Positions 21,101 to 33,557 of a stretch of 64,000 nucleotides of DNA are shown in pieces; the first letter of the stretch is position 1, and every line of letters begins with the position of its first letter. The notes under the pieces were generated by a model. That model was given only the letters and a program-made list of their open reading frames with translations, did no database searches and had not been told where the DNA came from. This DNA comes from Bubalus kerabau (lineage: Eukaryota > Chordata > Mammalia > Artiodactyla > Bovidae), in the NCBI RefSeq assembly GCF_029407905.1, contig NC_073630.1, positions 42,061,001-42,125,000 of the forward strand, given 5' to 3'. The position numbers and the translations under genes are program-made.

Positions 21101-23074
21101 GAGAAGAAAGATTAAAAAAACATTTCTTATAGGATTCACACATGCTATATTAGCAGTATGAAAAATAAGCTGAGGCAACTAAGAGAAGGGAAAGATCATC
21201 CCTGCTGTAGCTGTAACCAGTGACTTCACAGAGGAGACAGCAGTAGCTGGGTCATGGTCACCAGGGTTGATACAAGTTCACAGGTGGCAACGAACATGAA
21301 GAACATTCCCTGCTGCTGTCCTTTATGGTAGGTGGTGGGAACTGAGGGCAAGTTCTTAGATCTTGGTTCTGAAGAACTAAAAGCAGGGAGTATGCCAAAT
21401 GCAGCCAGCTGTATGCCTTTCATAGCCTAGTTCTTATCAGCTTCAAGAGTAGTAATTTTTGCCTGCCTTTTGATCTTTTCCATTTTCCTTGCTTGACATA
21501 GTCGTTGGCAAAGAGACTACTGCTAATGAAGTGGAGCTGACTTCATAACCCCTGATGATTCGGTGTGCTATTTTATGGCTGAAGTTTCCACTTTGATTGG
21601 ATGAGACCCAAAACAAAGAGTCGACTACTTCTGGTGATTAAAAGCTCCCTTGACGATTTTTTAAAGGGATTGTTCAAAGCTTTTAGTGCCACTGAGTAGG
21701 GAATTACACTTTGCTTCCCTAAAACTCCTCCAGCAATTGCATATGGACATGGCAGACTTTCTTTCCTGCTGTCCAGCACTGCAGAGAATTTCCTTCTAAG
21801 GGTAGCAACCTTTTTAGTAGAAGGTTAAGTGGTCCCTGTATATATATAATTTATAAAGCACTCAGAGCTTTTTGCTATGAAAGCACACTGAAAATGTAAA
21901 ATTATTATTACTTATATTGTTATTAGCTTATTTTCTCCTGCCCTCATGAGACATTTGTTTGTGAACTAAGGATTCAGAGCAGGACTATTGATCATAAATA
22001 TAAGAAGGAATAGATTGGACAACCATGAAAATTAGGAATGAATAGCCAGAACAGATAAGGATGAGTAGGATATAATATTTGTTTGTTCTTGAATGATATT
22101 TTTTTTATAAATGTTGTGTCAACATTTTTTCCTCAGGTTTTTATACTGAAAGAATCCTGTAAATAGTGAGTTGTTCACACATACACATGCATTCACACAA
22201 GGCACATGCATTCAGTACCTAAACCTACAAAGTATTTGAAATATCTATTTCAGTTCTGCCTCCATGCCTCTGACAAATAAACAATTGCACTACATAACTG
22301 GAATTGTAATGCTTTTAATTAAGATACAGATAATAATATATGAACTTTTGTCTCTTTGCCTTCAATCAAAGAACTTGTCCTAGATATTGGTAACTTGTTC
22401 AGCTTTAGAAATGTCATATGCCCAGGGCATTGGATTGATAATGCGAGCATGATACAAAGTTTTATTAATGTTCTAATCCTTTTAGGATAAAAAAAAATCA
22501 TGGTTTAAATCAGTCTTGTTTTTTTTTCAATTACTGTCACATTAATTAAAACATTTGAAAGTCTTTTATATATGTATTTTGCATATTTATATTAGGATTA
22601 AACCTGATTGTATACAACAGGAAAACAAATAACAGGGACTCAAGTAAGAAAGAAGTTTATTTTTCAGTTAAAGTAAGATTGGATGTAGGTAGGGCTCCCT
22701 ATTTATTAGTGACCCAGATTATTTATATCTTGTTGTGCTGCTCTCCATAACAGGTTGCCTCTAGTTGCAAAATGGACATCAAAGTCCATTTCAGCCAATG
22801 TATTAGCAATCCTGTTTATATTTCACTGGCCAGAAATTAGTCATATAATGGGTAGCCTGCTGAAAGGGATACTGGGCAATACAATTTTTGCGACAAAGTA
22901 CCTAGCTAAAAACTTACATTCTTAAATCTGAGGGATAGGGAGAATGGATATCAGAAGCCAGTTTGTAATTTCTACCACCGTACTTACTTCAGCTTGACGT
23001 GAATCATTTTTTTCTTCCCTGAAGATGGAGAATTTTACTTGGTTTAGATTTGGTTGGTTTTATTGGGTGTAATG
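21101..23074. other. unassigned sequence, no young insertions
   Basis: No gene and no repeat I can name with confidence. A 12-base direct repeat CACATGCATTCA occurs near 22184 and 22203. A block near 22640-22880 with TTTATTTTTCAGTT, TTCACTGGCCAGAAATTAG and GATACTGGGCAATAC may be a very old interspersed repeat. Confidence 0.4.
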
Positions 23075-23220
23075 GATGTGGTGTGGTGCAGTGGAGTGAG
23101 TCATGGAGTCCTAGATTCTAATTCTAGCCTAATATGACATTTGGCTTCAGTATCTCACATTAAATAAGGAGGTTTGTATTACAGGTCCTCTAGGGATTCT
23201 TTCAAGTTTTACTCCCTTTT
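23075..23220 (+). mobile_element. MIR-like fragment
   Basis: GTGGTGCAGTGGAGTGAGTC, GATTCTAATTCTAGCC and TTGGCTTCAGTATCTCACAT follow the order of a diverged MIR, but the match is weak. Confidence 0.38.
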
Positions 23221-23904
23221 CTAGTTTCCCAATTTTTACAACAAAGGTAGTTGTGTATGTGTATGTATGCACATATATGACTGTATGATATGGAATTTAA
23301 AAACTTTTTTCTATGGAAATAAAAGATGTACATGTATGACCAAATTAGCAGAGTGACTTGATTACTATCTTTTCAGTTTTCATATCCCTTGCTCTTAATG
23401 AAAGCAAATGAAACTTGTGTGGAAGTTAAAAAACTCAGAGACTAAAGTTGGGACTTAACTGTCCTCTTTCAAACTGAAAGTCAAATTTTCATCTTAAAGA
23501 CAGGCCCATTTTACATTTTTCATGTTTTTATTATTGTTGTGTTTTGCCCATTACTAACTGCAGAAATCTATGATCTGGCAGAATTGGAATTTGTGTCCTT
23601 AAATATGTGATGTGACAGTGTCCCTGGTCTTTTGGAACACCTGGGTGTATTAATACTGGTCTTCTTAGGAAATGATAATATGAACAGTAGCATTCTCTCT
23701 ATCTCTTGTTTTCTACTTGGTTTTGGATGACTGTGATTCTTTGTCCTGGGGCAGTTGCTATGCAGCACTGGGTAAATTCCCCCTCCAGGGGGAATTGCTT
23801 TGTGCTGCTTGGTTACTGCACAAGTCACACAGGTGTTCCCTTCCAGTATGTTTTTATCAGATGGAATGATTCCATGACACTAATGATTCTAAAGAGAGCT
23901 AATA

Positions 23905-23942
23905 GAGAAAAAACAAAACAAAATAACAACAACAACAAAAAT
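23905..23942. repeat. (CAA)n-like low-complexity run
   Basis: A-rich sequence with about four AAC/CAA units (AACAACAACAACAAAAA). Not attached to a recognisable retroelement. Confidence 0.6.
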
Positions 23943-25359
23943 ACTACCGCATTCTCTTCCTAACTGTTGTAATGTTTAATCCTAGGGGCATGGGGCAAGA
24001 ACCACAGAATGCCATTATCCCTTTCAAATCCTGTATGAAATAAGATGAAGGAGCAAACAAACAAAATGAATAAAATTACCTTTCTATGCAGTTGAAGCAA
24101 AAAGATCATTGATCAGTTAGATGGTTTAGGTTGAACCATATGAAACTGCTATTTTTATAGATCCAAAGTGGTCAGATACAGGCAGTTCCTAATGGTTCAG
24201 TGTTTTCTATTATGTCTTCACAATAGAAATCATTGACCTTAAAACTAACACTATTTGAACTTATTCCTTAGCAGCATGTCTTTACTGTAAAAGCATTTGG
24301 TTATTTGGTGATATTTTTAAATTCAAGGAAATACATATTTATTATTGATATTAAATTAATGTAATTTTAAAAATCCATCCAAAACCCCACTGTTCTTACA
24401 CAATTATTTTATTTTCTGTTTCTTTCCCAGCTCTATTCATATATTATAACATATCTTCCAAGGTGAAGCATTTAAAAATTTAAATCATACTTTCAAAAAG
24501 ACTGCATAGATTAAAAAAGTCCAAAGAAATCTTCCCTGATCCTTAAATTTTGAATCTATAAGTGGACACACAATATAGTGGAGCTGAAACAAAGCCCTTT
24601 CATAATGAAACCTGTGAGGAACTTTAGTGTGGAAAATGACACCCTCTGATAGCCTCCAGTACTCTCCAAAGGCAAAAATATATTTTACAAATTATCTTAA
24701 CGAGCTGAGGGACATACGTTTCCGTTAGGAATGATTGAATATCCACACAGTCAAGCCTGAGTGATTCAGGAGGAAACGAGATTTCTTCCCCCTCTCTGCT
24801 TGGAGGTGACCCCCTCTAGTGCCCTTGTTCATGGTCTTGAAGTCCTCAAGCAATTCTTCAGCCTGGGTCCCCTCTCTCCAGGATCAAGGAAGATAAGGGA
24901 CATAGTATAAAAAGTTAGAGTAGGGCCAGGGTGGAGTAATTGAAGGGCTCATCGTGACTTGTTATGTTTTGATGCTCCAGGGAACGCTGGCTGTGTTTGC
25001 CTTGGATGGCCCTGATTTCTTTTGGTTTTGGAAGTACTGAAACCACCAGCTAGCTACCCGTTGGCTCCAGGGTGCTGAAACCTTGTAAGGTAAATGCTAA
25101 GCGCTCCAGGTAGCCAATGCCTGACCTGCGTGGTTACTAAGAAACCATCTGCCCAGCTGGTTACTAAGAGAGGGAGGAGGAAAGAGAGGAGGAAAATCAG
25201 CCCAGGATGCAGAGCCCCTCCCCCCTCACTCTGGCTTCTTTATGCTTTAACAGTTTAGATTCAGACCTGAGGAGAGAAGCAGTTCCCAAAAAACTAAGAA
25301 TCCTCTGAATGTAAATAAAATGTCCTGAGTGGCATTTCAGGGTTTTTTTCCCCCCAAAT

Positions 25360-25450
25360 TCACATGCAAATTTCTAATTTACTTAAAGCACACTGTCGTG
25401 CATTATAATAAAGTCTAATACATGCTTCCATGTAATTATGCATAATAACC
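25360..25450. other. possible regulatory motif cluster
   Basis: An octamer ATGCAAAT (25364-25371) is followed 60 bases later by TAATTATGCATAAT (25433-25446), whose last 12 bases are a perfect palindrome with two TAAT-type homeodomain cores. This lies in the repeat-free island. The motifs are seen; the regulatory role is inference only. Confidence 0.22.
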
Positions 25451-26084
25451 AGTGATCGGTGGGAGGAGGGAAGGGGAGAAGGGAATTGTGTTTCCAGCTG
25501 GCCCTCCACACCTGCAAATAACAGACAACTCCTTTCAGTGTAGAGGAAACAAGATAATGACAGTATGATATTAAATACAAACATTAATTCTTAAGAACAA
25601 AACATAAGGAAGAGGTCTATCAATTAAGATGTATGATAGCGAGCAACTTAAATTATATTCTGCATCATCTTAAGAAAAATAAGGACCAAGCAGAATGAAA
25701 ACCTTAATTTGTTATTTACTAAAATACTCCTGATGACATTATTTTTATTTTCATTTCTGAAAAAAAAAATATATGTGGGCCACTCGAATCCTATGTTGAG
25801 TCCCACTGTTCATGCTCATTTGGTTTGCTTTAAGAATCAAGTTGCAGTAATGTTGTATCTCTCTCTGTCTCTGAAAGGACAAGTCAGATCTTAGAAAAAT
25901 CCCAGGAGCCCAGTGGGGCCTCAAGTTGTGGGGAAGCACAGCAACATAAGGAAATGCTTTGTGAACAGGAAAGTTCAGTCCTAATTTGAGAGACTCTTAT
26001 TGTCCTGGCTGCTGTCAATGTAAGTTATGTTATATGAGAGGTATGTGAAACCACTGGCAGAAAGAATTTCTTGACTTCTATTGT

Positions 26085-26330
26085 CTGTTTTCATGTGTCA
26101 GGCAGTTTAACATTGTGATTAGGATCTTTGTAGTCATTTCAACTTGATTTTCTTCTGTTAGCAGTGTGCTCTCTCACACTGTTACTTAAACTCAAGTTCC
26201 ACATCTGTAAAATGGGAGTAAAAATAACTTCAACCACTTGATGGCATTTTTGTGAGAATCAAGTGAAGTAACTTATCTCTTGTATACCAGGCTTAATTCC
26301 TGGGCCTGTAGATAGTGCTTGTAAAGAAAT
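26085..26330 (+). mobile_element. MIR SINE
   Basis: Sense MIR: AACTCAAGTTCCACATCTG, TAAAATGGGAGTAAAAATAA, TGTGAGAATCAAGTGAAG, then ACCAGGCTTAATTCCTGG. The order is right; the 5' part is weak. Confidence 0.65.
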
Positions 26331-26529
26331 AATTTACTTGTAAATTTTTATGAGAGTAAAATTTTTGCTCTATTTTTTGAGAGTAATCATGTATATCAGA
26401 ATGTACGTTCTCCACATTGATTTATGTGTCAAAAGAAATGATGGATCAATATAGTCCATGGGCTGCCAAAGTTTCTGGTGAATGTTTTGCATCTATTATA
26501 ATGTAGAGTAGTAAAGAAATGAGTATCCA

Positions 26530-26630
26530 CACAGAGCTGGAGAGAAACCAAGTAGCCAATGGTTCAATTCCATCCTTTCTACTTACTAATTCTATGATCT
26601 TGGGCAAGTTGGTTACTCAGAGAAGAATAT
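26530..26630 (+). mobile_element. MIR core fragment
   Basis: TCTACTTACTAATTCTATGA and TCTTGGGCAAGTTGGTTAC match the MIR core (ACTTACTAGCTGTGTGACC, TTGGGCAAGTTACTTAAC). Confidence 0.55.
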
Positions 26631-27340
26631 CCCTTTGGAACATGTATCTATTGTATACAAGATTTAGCAGATCCATAACTTCTACTTTTGTTCACTTATT
26701 TAAGAATGAAAACACAGCCACCTTCCAGTTCCTGGGAGAAAAGATAGGCATTTCCCCCTGGTTCCATCCTTCCTTGGCCCTACAGAGCGCAGCGGGATCT
26801 TTTGCGTCTCTATCTGGGAGGCCAGTAAGTTTCACTGGGGGAGAAATACATGGCTTTTGGTATTGTGGGGTTGATAAGAAAGAGAGCAGAAGCATGAAAA
26901 GACAAGATATGGGAAAGTAAAGATTAGAAACTTGAACTCCTTAGAGCCAAGTCTCCTAAAGTGCTAAGGCTAATGGACCAAGGATAGTGCTACCAGGAAC
27001 GTGTTGTGGGAAGTTCCAGAAATGGATAGATTAGATTTCTGAATACATTCCATCACCATAGCCTGAGAAATAGGCCATTGCAGGAGTAGACTCCTTGCTG
27101 GGTTTTAAGAACTTTATTATTGATGCCTTGCCTCTGTGTGTAAATTTAATCTGTGCTGTGATTGTGCTTCAAGTCTGGTGCCACAAGCCTTTGATGACTG
27201 AATGAGGGAACATCTCAGGGCCCAGGACATTGGGCAGTTCTTAGACATTAAGATATCAAAAGGGATGGGAAAATTAACCCTAGATTAAAGGCTTCTCTAA
27301 CATTGCTAAATAAGATGGAAAGCAAGGTTTGAAAGGATCA
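26631..27340. other. unassigned sequence
   Basis: No recognised gene. A 133-codon open frame (26519-26920, plus) begins inside the MIR and resembles nothing known to me. It is most likely chance. Confidence 0.4.
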
Positions 27341-28417
27341 GACAATTTAAAGGTAACTTGATTGTGTCCCAGAAAAAAACCTTAAGAATGAGAAAAAAAA
27401 TGACATAACAGAACGTTCATTCCCAGCAATGAAAAATTCATGAAGTTTGGCTTCCAAAATGATAATCAAATTGCTTGGAACTAGTGATAAAGAGAAAATC
27501 TTAAAGCAGCTAGAGAAAAAGATACTATGTACAGGAGAACAACTAAGAAAAGCAGCAGATTCTGCAGTGGTAACAATACTGGCATAAAGGCAGTGGAGCA
27601 ACCTCTTTCAGTACTGAAAGAAAAAAAGAAAACTACTAACCTAGAATTCTTACCCAGTGAAAGTATCTTTCAAAAGCAAAGGCGAAAAGAGGACTTCTTT
27701 TCCCCAGACATATGAAAAGCAAAAGAACTCATCAGCAGCAATCTCATTTTACAGAGAAATAGTGAAGAAAACCTTTTATATTGTATCAAAAAGAATAAAA
27801 TACCTAGGAAAAAACTTACCCAAGGATGTAAAAGACCTATAGTTGGAAAGGCATAAGATACTGATGAAAGAAATTGAAGGTAACACAAACCGAGGGAAAG
27901 ATATAACATATTTTTGGGTTGGAAGAATTAATATTGTTAGAATGACCGTACTACCAATGGTAATCTACAGATTCAATGCAATCCCTATCAAAGTACTGAT
28001 GACATTTTTTCCACAGAAGTAGAAAACATTTTAAAATTTACATGAAAATAAAATATTCAGAAAATATCTGAATAGCCAGAATAATCTTGAGGAAGAAGAA
28101 TAGAGCTGGAGGAATCATGTGTCCTGACCTCAGACTATACTATAAAGCTACAGTAATGAAAACAGTATGGTACTGGCACAAAGACTGATATTTAGACCAA
28201 TGAAAAGAAATAGAGAACCCAGAAATAAACTCACACACTTTTAATCAATTAATCTATGACAAAAGAGGCAAAAATATACAATGGAGAAAAGACAGTCTCT
28301 TCAATAAGTATGCTGGGGAAACTGGACAACTACATGTAAAAAAATGAAAACAAAATATTCTCTAATACCATATATAAAAATAAACTCAAAACAGATTAAA
28401 TATCTAAATGTAATACT

Positions 28418-28628
28418 GCCGCTGCTGCTAAGTCGCTTGAGTCATGTCTGACTCTGTGCGACCCCATAGATGGCAGCCCACCAGGCTCCCCCATCCCTGG
28501 GATTCTCCAGGCAAGAACACTGGAGTGGATTGCCATTTCCTTCTCCAATGCATGAAAGTGAAAAGGGAAAATGAAGTCGCTCAGTCATATCTGACTCTTA
28601 GCGACCCCATGGACTGCAGCCTGCCAGA
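28418..28628 (-). mobile_element. Bov-A2 SINE, 5'-truncated
   Basis: The plus strand shows GCTGCTGCTAAGTCGCTTGA, one full monomer, the linker ATGCATGAAAGTGAAAA and part of the second monomer, broken at CTGCAGCCTGCCAG. No clear target-site duplication. It lies inside L1 ORF2 sequence. Confidence 0.91.
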
Positions 28629-29309
28629 AGCTATTAAAATTCTTATAAGGAAACATAGGCAGAACTCCTTGATGAAAATCATAGGAATAGTATCTTGGGG
28701 TGTCTGTTTCCTAAAGCAAAGGAAATAAAAGCAAAACTAAACAAAGGAAACTAGTTAAACTTAAAGACTTTTGCACAGCAAAGGACACCACTGACAAAAC
28801 GAAAAGACAACTTGCAGTAGGGGAGAAAATATTTAGAAATGTGAATGATAAGGGTTTAATGCCCAAAATATACAAACAGCTCATCCAATTTAACATAAAA
28901 AAAATAAATAAATAAAACAAGCAACCCAATTATAAAATTTGGGCCGAAGATCAGGATGACATTTTCCCAAAGACATGCAGATGGCCAACAGGCACATGAA
29001 AAGATGCTTAACATAACTAATCATCAGGAAATGAAAATCAAAATCACAATGAGATGTTACCTCACACCAGCCAGAATGGCTGTTAGCAAAAAGAACACAA
29101 ATAACAAATGTTGGTGAGTATGTGAAGAAAAGGGAACCTTCATATACTTTGCTGGGAATGTAAATTGGTACAGCCACTGTAAAAGCAGTATGGAAGTTTC
29201 TCAAAAAACTAAGAAAAACAGAACTGCCATATAGTCCAGCAATTTCTCTCCTGGATATTTAGCTTAAGAGAAAAAACCCATTAATTTGAAAAGATACATG
29301 CATGCCAGT

Positions 29310-29330
29310 GTATGATTATTATTATTATCA
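29310..29330. repeat. short (ATT)n run in L1
   Basis: Four to five ATT units at 29315-29328 inside the L1 3' region. Confidence 0.7.
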
Positions 29331-30426
29331 TTTACAATTGCTAAGACATGGAAACAATCTAAGTGTCCCTCAACAGATGAATGAATAAAGAAGATGTGGT
29401 GAATACATACATGATGGAATACCACTCAGCCATAAAAAGGAGGAAATTTTGCCATTTGCAACAACATGGATGGACTTGGAAGGTATTATGATAAGTGAAA
29501 TGCCAGAGAAAGATAAATTCTGTATGATACCACTTATGTGGCATCCAAAAAACACAGCAAGGTAGTGAATATAACAAAGAAACAGACTCACAAATACAGA
29601 GAATTAGTGATTACCAATGAGGATAGGGAAGAGAGGAAGGGAAATATTAAAAGTTACAATTTATTATGTATAAAATAAGCAACGAGGATATATTGTACAA
29701 CAGAGGAAATATATATAGTATTTTGTAATAACTATAATTAGCATATAACCTTTAAAAGTTATTCAACTGTAACATGTTATATTGTACATCAATTATACTT
29801 CAGTTTAAAAAAAGGCAAGAAAATCTTTGAGGCAGAGGAAAAATAATATCAACAGAAATCTGTATTTACAAAATGTAGCAAGGAGCCCCCAAATGGTAAA
29901 TATGTTGTAAACACATTGCATTTTCTTATATTTTAAATCACTCCAAAAGATAACCAACCATTTGAATGAAAAATTATTATGATGTATTGTGAGATTTGTA
30001 AAAATTGTAAAAGTAAAATGTATGACAAATTTACAGAGTGAGAAAAACTGAAGGAGAAATGGAAATACAGTGTTGTAAAGTTGTATTACTATATATGAAG
30101 TTACACAATATCATTTGAAGTCACATTTAAGTTAAATTTGTATAATAAAGTACTAAAGTACTACTGAAAAACCTGTGTGTGCCAAGAAGGAGAAAAAATG
30201 GAATCATAAAAATATATACATTTAATAGGATACAAAGAAAAGAGAGTGGACGGAGAATAGGTTGGACAAATAAAAAAATAGACATCAAGATTTTAGATTT
30301 AAATACAATTATATCAATAATCACATTAAATGAACTAAATATTAAAAGGGAAAATTTCAGATTCAATAAAATGTAAGACTCCAGTATATACTGCCTGTAA
30401 TATATACACTATAAATGTAAAGATAT

Positions 30427-30652
30427 ATGTGGTACATACTAAATGGCTTTAGTCATGTCTGACTGTTTGTGACTCCATGGGGTATAGCCTGCCAGGCTCC
30501 TCTATCTGTGGGATTCTCCAGGCAAGAACACTGGAGTGGGTTGCAATGACCTCTTTCAGCAGATCTTCCTGACTCAGGGACTGAACCCGAGTCTCTTATG
30601 TCTCCTGCATTGACAAGTGGGTTCTTTATCACTAGCGTCACCTGGGAAGCCC
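30427..30652 (-). mobile_element. Bov-tA SINE with duplication
   Basis: Antisense copy from GGCTTTAGTCATGTCTGAC to TCACCTGGGAAGCCC. The duplication TAAATGTAAAGATAT (30412-30426) / TAAATGTAAAGACAT (30653-30667) flanks it within old L1 sequence. Confidence 0.92.
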
Positions 30653-30751
30653 TAAATGTAAAGACATAAATAGATTAAAAGAATAATGACAAGATATACC
30701 ATGCTAACCTAATCAAAAGAAAGTTGTTTAGTATTTGACTTTAGTGTTAGC

Positions 30752-30838
30752 TGTCCCCTTCTCCAGGGGCTCTTCCCAACCCAGGGATCAAACCCAGATC
30801 TCTCGCATTGCAGGCAGCTTCTTTACCAGCTAAGCCAC
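30752..30838 (-). mobile_element. Bov-tA head fragment 1
   Basis: Antisense tRNA-like head only: CCCTTCTCCAGGGGCTCTTC to CCAGCTAAGCCACAACC. A second head fragment follows directly. Confidence 0.8.
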
Positions 30839-30958
30839 AACCAAGAATACTGGAGTGGGTAGCCTGTTCCTTCTCCAGTGGATCTTCCTGACCAAGGAAC
30901 TGAACCAGGGTCTTCTGCATTGCAGGCAGGTTCTTTATCAACTGAGCTATCAGGAAAG
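30839..30958 (-). mobile_element. Bov-tA head fragment 2
   Basis: Antisense head plus part of the body: AAGAATACTGGAGTGGGTAG to CTGAGCTATCAGGAAAGCC. It is in the same orientation as the preceding fragment and abuts it, so this may be a tandem insertion or the remnant of a partial duplication. Confidence 0.82.
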
Positions 30959-31249
30959 CCAGTGTTTGAGTAAATACACTTAAAGCAAGAATGACCAGAG
31001 ATTAAGAACTTAGTTTAATAAACACAAAAAGATCAAAATTTCAGAAGGACATACATATGCTAAACATAGTGAGAACATAAATATGCTTAGCATATTGTGC
31101 TTATTAACAAAGCTTCAAAATGCATGAAACAAAAACTGATAAACTATAAGAAGAAATAATCAAATTCACCAGTATAGTGGAGATTCCAATACTCCTCAAC
31201 GATAGATTGCTGCAAATCAGCAAGCATATAGATTTTATCATCACTGTCA

Positions 31250-31720
31250 CCAACAAAGGTCCGTCTAGTCAAGGCTATAGTTTTTCCAGTGGTCATGTAT
31301 GGATGTGAGAGTTGGACTGTGAAGAAATCTGAGTGCCGAAGAATTGATGCTTTTGAACTGTGGTGTTGGAGAAGACTCTTGAGAGTCCCTTGGACTGCAA
31401 GGAGATCCAACCAGTCCATTCTAAAGGAGATCGGTCCTGGGTGTTCTTTGGAAGGAATGATGCTGGGGCTGAAACTCCAGAACTTTGGCCACCCCATGCA
31501 AAGAGTTGACTCATTGAAAAAGACTCTGATGCTGGGAGGGATTGGGGGCAGGAGGAGAAGGGGATGACAGAGGATGAGATGGCTGGATGACATCACCCAC
31601 TCGATGGACGTGAGTTTGAGTGAACTCCGGGAGTTGGTGATGGACAGGGAGGCCTGGTGTGCTGCAATTCATGGGGTCGCAAAGAGTTGGACACGACTGA
31701 GGGACTGAACTGAACTGAAT
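31250..31720 (+). mobile_element. BovB LINE, 3' end
   Basis: From CCAACAAAGGTCCGTCTAG (C-terminal part of the ORF, after the RT) to the tail GGACTGAACTGAACTGAATT. The C-terminal ORF segment is open for 92 codons (31289-31567), then stops where GGGGATGACAGAGG replaces an arginine codon. Inserted in L1 ORF2. Confidence 0.93.
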
Positions 31721-33557
31721 TGATCAACAACTTGATCATACTGACATTTAAAAATATCACACCCACAAAAGCAGAATGTGCATTCTTTTCAAGTATACAT
31801 GGAACATTTACCAAGATAGAATACATTATGGACTGGAAACCCAATTTGAATAAATGTAAAAATATTCAAGTCGCATAAAGCATTCATTCTGACCACATGG
31901 ACTTTATAAATTAATAGCACAAATTTCTGGAAGACCCTCAAGTATTTAAAAACTAACACACTTTTAAGTAACTCACAAGCAAAATTATAAGTAATTTAGA
32001 TTGAATGAAAAGAAGTCTCAACATTTCAAAATTTAAGGAACGTGATAAAGCAATGATTACAGGGATATTTGTTGCACTAAACATCTATATGAGAAAGTCT
32101 CAAATCAGTGATGAAAGCTTCCACATTATGATTTTACCTTATAAAGAGCAAAATAAACTAAAAATAAGTAGAAAAAAGAAAGAAGAAAAACTCACTGAAA
32201 CCACATGATAGTTCTTTGGGAAGATCTATAAAATTGATAAACTCTAGCTAAACTGTTCAAGAAAGAAGAGACAAGAGGAAAATGAGAGGGGAGATATTGA
32301 TATAAACAATCAGAAAAATGAAAGAGGTGATAATCGTATAAACACTCAGAACATTAAAGGTATAATTAGAGATTATTATTAAACTTATCCCAATAAATTT
32401 TATAACTTAGATGAAATAATCAAATTCCTTAAAAGATACAACTATTCAAGCTTACTTGAAGAGAATTTGATAGAACTGAATATTCCTGTATATAGGAAAG
32501 AGTTGGTTGTTAAAACCTTCCCTGGAAGAAAGCTCAATCCACAATGACTTCATGAGTGAATTTAACTAAACATTCAATTAAGAAATAGAAAATTTATATA
32601 AGGCATTCTGGAAAAATTAAGAGAAGGGAACATTTCTTAGCACATTCTAGGAGGTTCTCTTCATCCTGATGCCAAAACCAGGTAAAGATATTATAAGAAA
32701 AGAAAACTTTTACTGTATTTTTCATGAACACAGCACATGCTGAAAATTTTAAAAGTTTAACAAAATGAATCCAAAAATAAATAGAGGGAATAATATATCA
32801 TGACCAAGTTTTGTTTAACTCAAGAATATAATACTGGTTCAGTATTCTAAAATCAGTCAGTATAATTCAAATCAAGAGATTAAAAAAAAACAACCCTTGT
32901 GATCATTAAAAATGCATAACAATAATATAACATTATCTCCATTACCTCCATGGTAGTTTGGCCTCAGGTAAAATAACAGAGAGGGAACACAGCCCTGCCC
33001 ATCAACAGAAAATTGGATTACAGATTTACTGACCATGGCCCTGCCCATCAGAATAAGACCCAGTTTCCCCACAGTCAGTCACTCACATCAGGAAGCTTCC
33101 ATACGCCTCTTAACCTTCTCCATCAGAAGGCAGACAGACTGAAAACCACAATCACAGAAAACTAATCAATCTGATCACATGGATCACGGCCTTGTCTAAC
33201 TCAATGAAACTATGAGCCATGCCATGTAGGGTGAACCAAGACGGATGGGTCATGGTGGAGAGTTCTGACAAAACATGGTCCACTGGAGAAGGGAATGGCA
33301 AACCACTTCAGTATTCTTGCCTTGAGAACTCCATGAACAGTAAGAAAAGGCAAAAAGATAGGACACTGAAAGATGAACGCCCCAGGTCGGTAGGTGCCCA
33401 ATATGCTACTGGAGATCAGAGGAGAAATAACTCCAGAAAGAATGAAGAGACAGAGCCAAAACAAAGACAACACCCAGCTGTGGATATAACTGGTGATGGA
33501 AGTAAAGTCCAATGATGTAAAGAGCAATATTGCATAGGAACCTGGAATGTTAGGTCC

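Larger units (their letters stand above)
23221..26079. other. unique sequence, insertion-poor island
   Basis: No gene recognised. It includes an A/C-rich low-complexity run (23905-23942), a somewhat GC-richer stretch around 24900-25240 with a purine-rich run at 25167-25196, and the motif cluster at 25360-25450. No Bov-tA, Bov-A2 or BovB sequence was found in it. Confidence 0.45.
27775..29812 (+). mobile_element. L1 LINE, 5'-truncated, ORF2 C-terminal half to tail
   Basis: Starts in ORF2 (AAAAAGAATAAAATACCTAGG) and runs through GGTACTGGCACAAAGACTG, TGGGAATGTAAATTGG, ACATGGATGGACTTGGAAGG to a 3' end TGTACATCAATTATACTTCA with a short A tail. Less decayed than its host L1. It is interrupted by a Bov-A2. 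All frames are broken. Confidence 0.82.

Noticed and set aside
21226..21779. two minus-strand frames (65 and 68 codons) suggesting a processed pseudogene
   Set aside because: The peptides match no family I know and there is no poly-A tail, duplication or collinear homology visible.
24900..25250. CpG island or promoter
   Set aside because: Slightly GC-richer but CpG is rare, and no TATA-initiator arrangement or first-exon-like frame is visible.
26519..26920. 133-codon open frame in apparently non-repeat DNA, with a GTAAGT donor-like site at 26825
   Set aside because: It starts inside a MIR, has no recognisable domain, no acceptor, promoter or conservation evidence, and its length is within chance for AT-moderate DNA.
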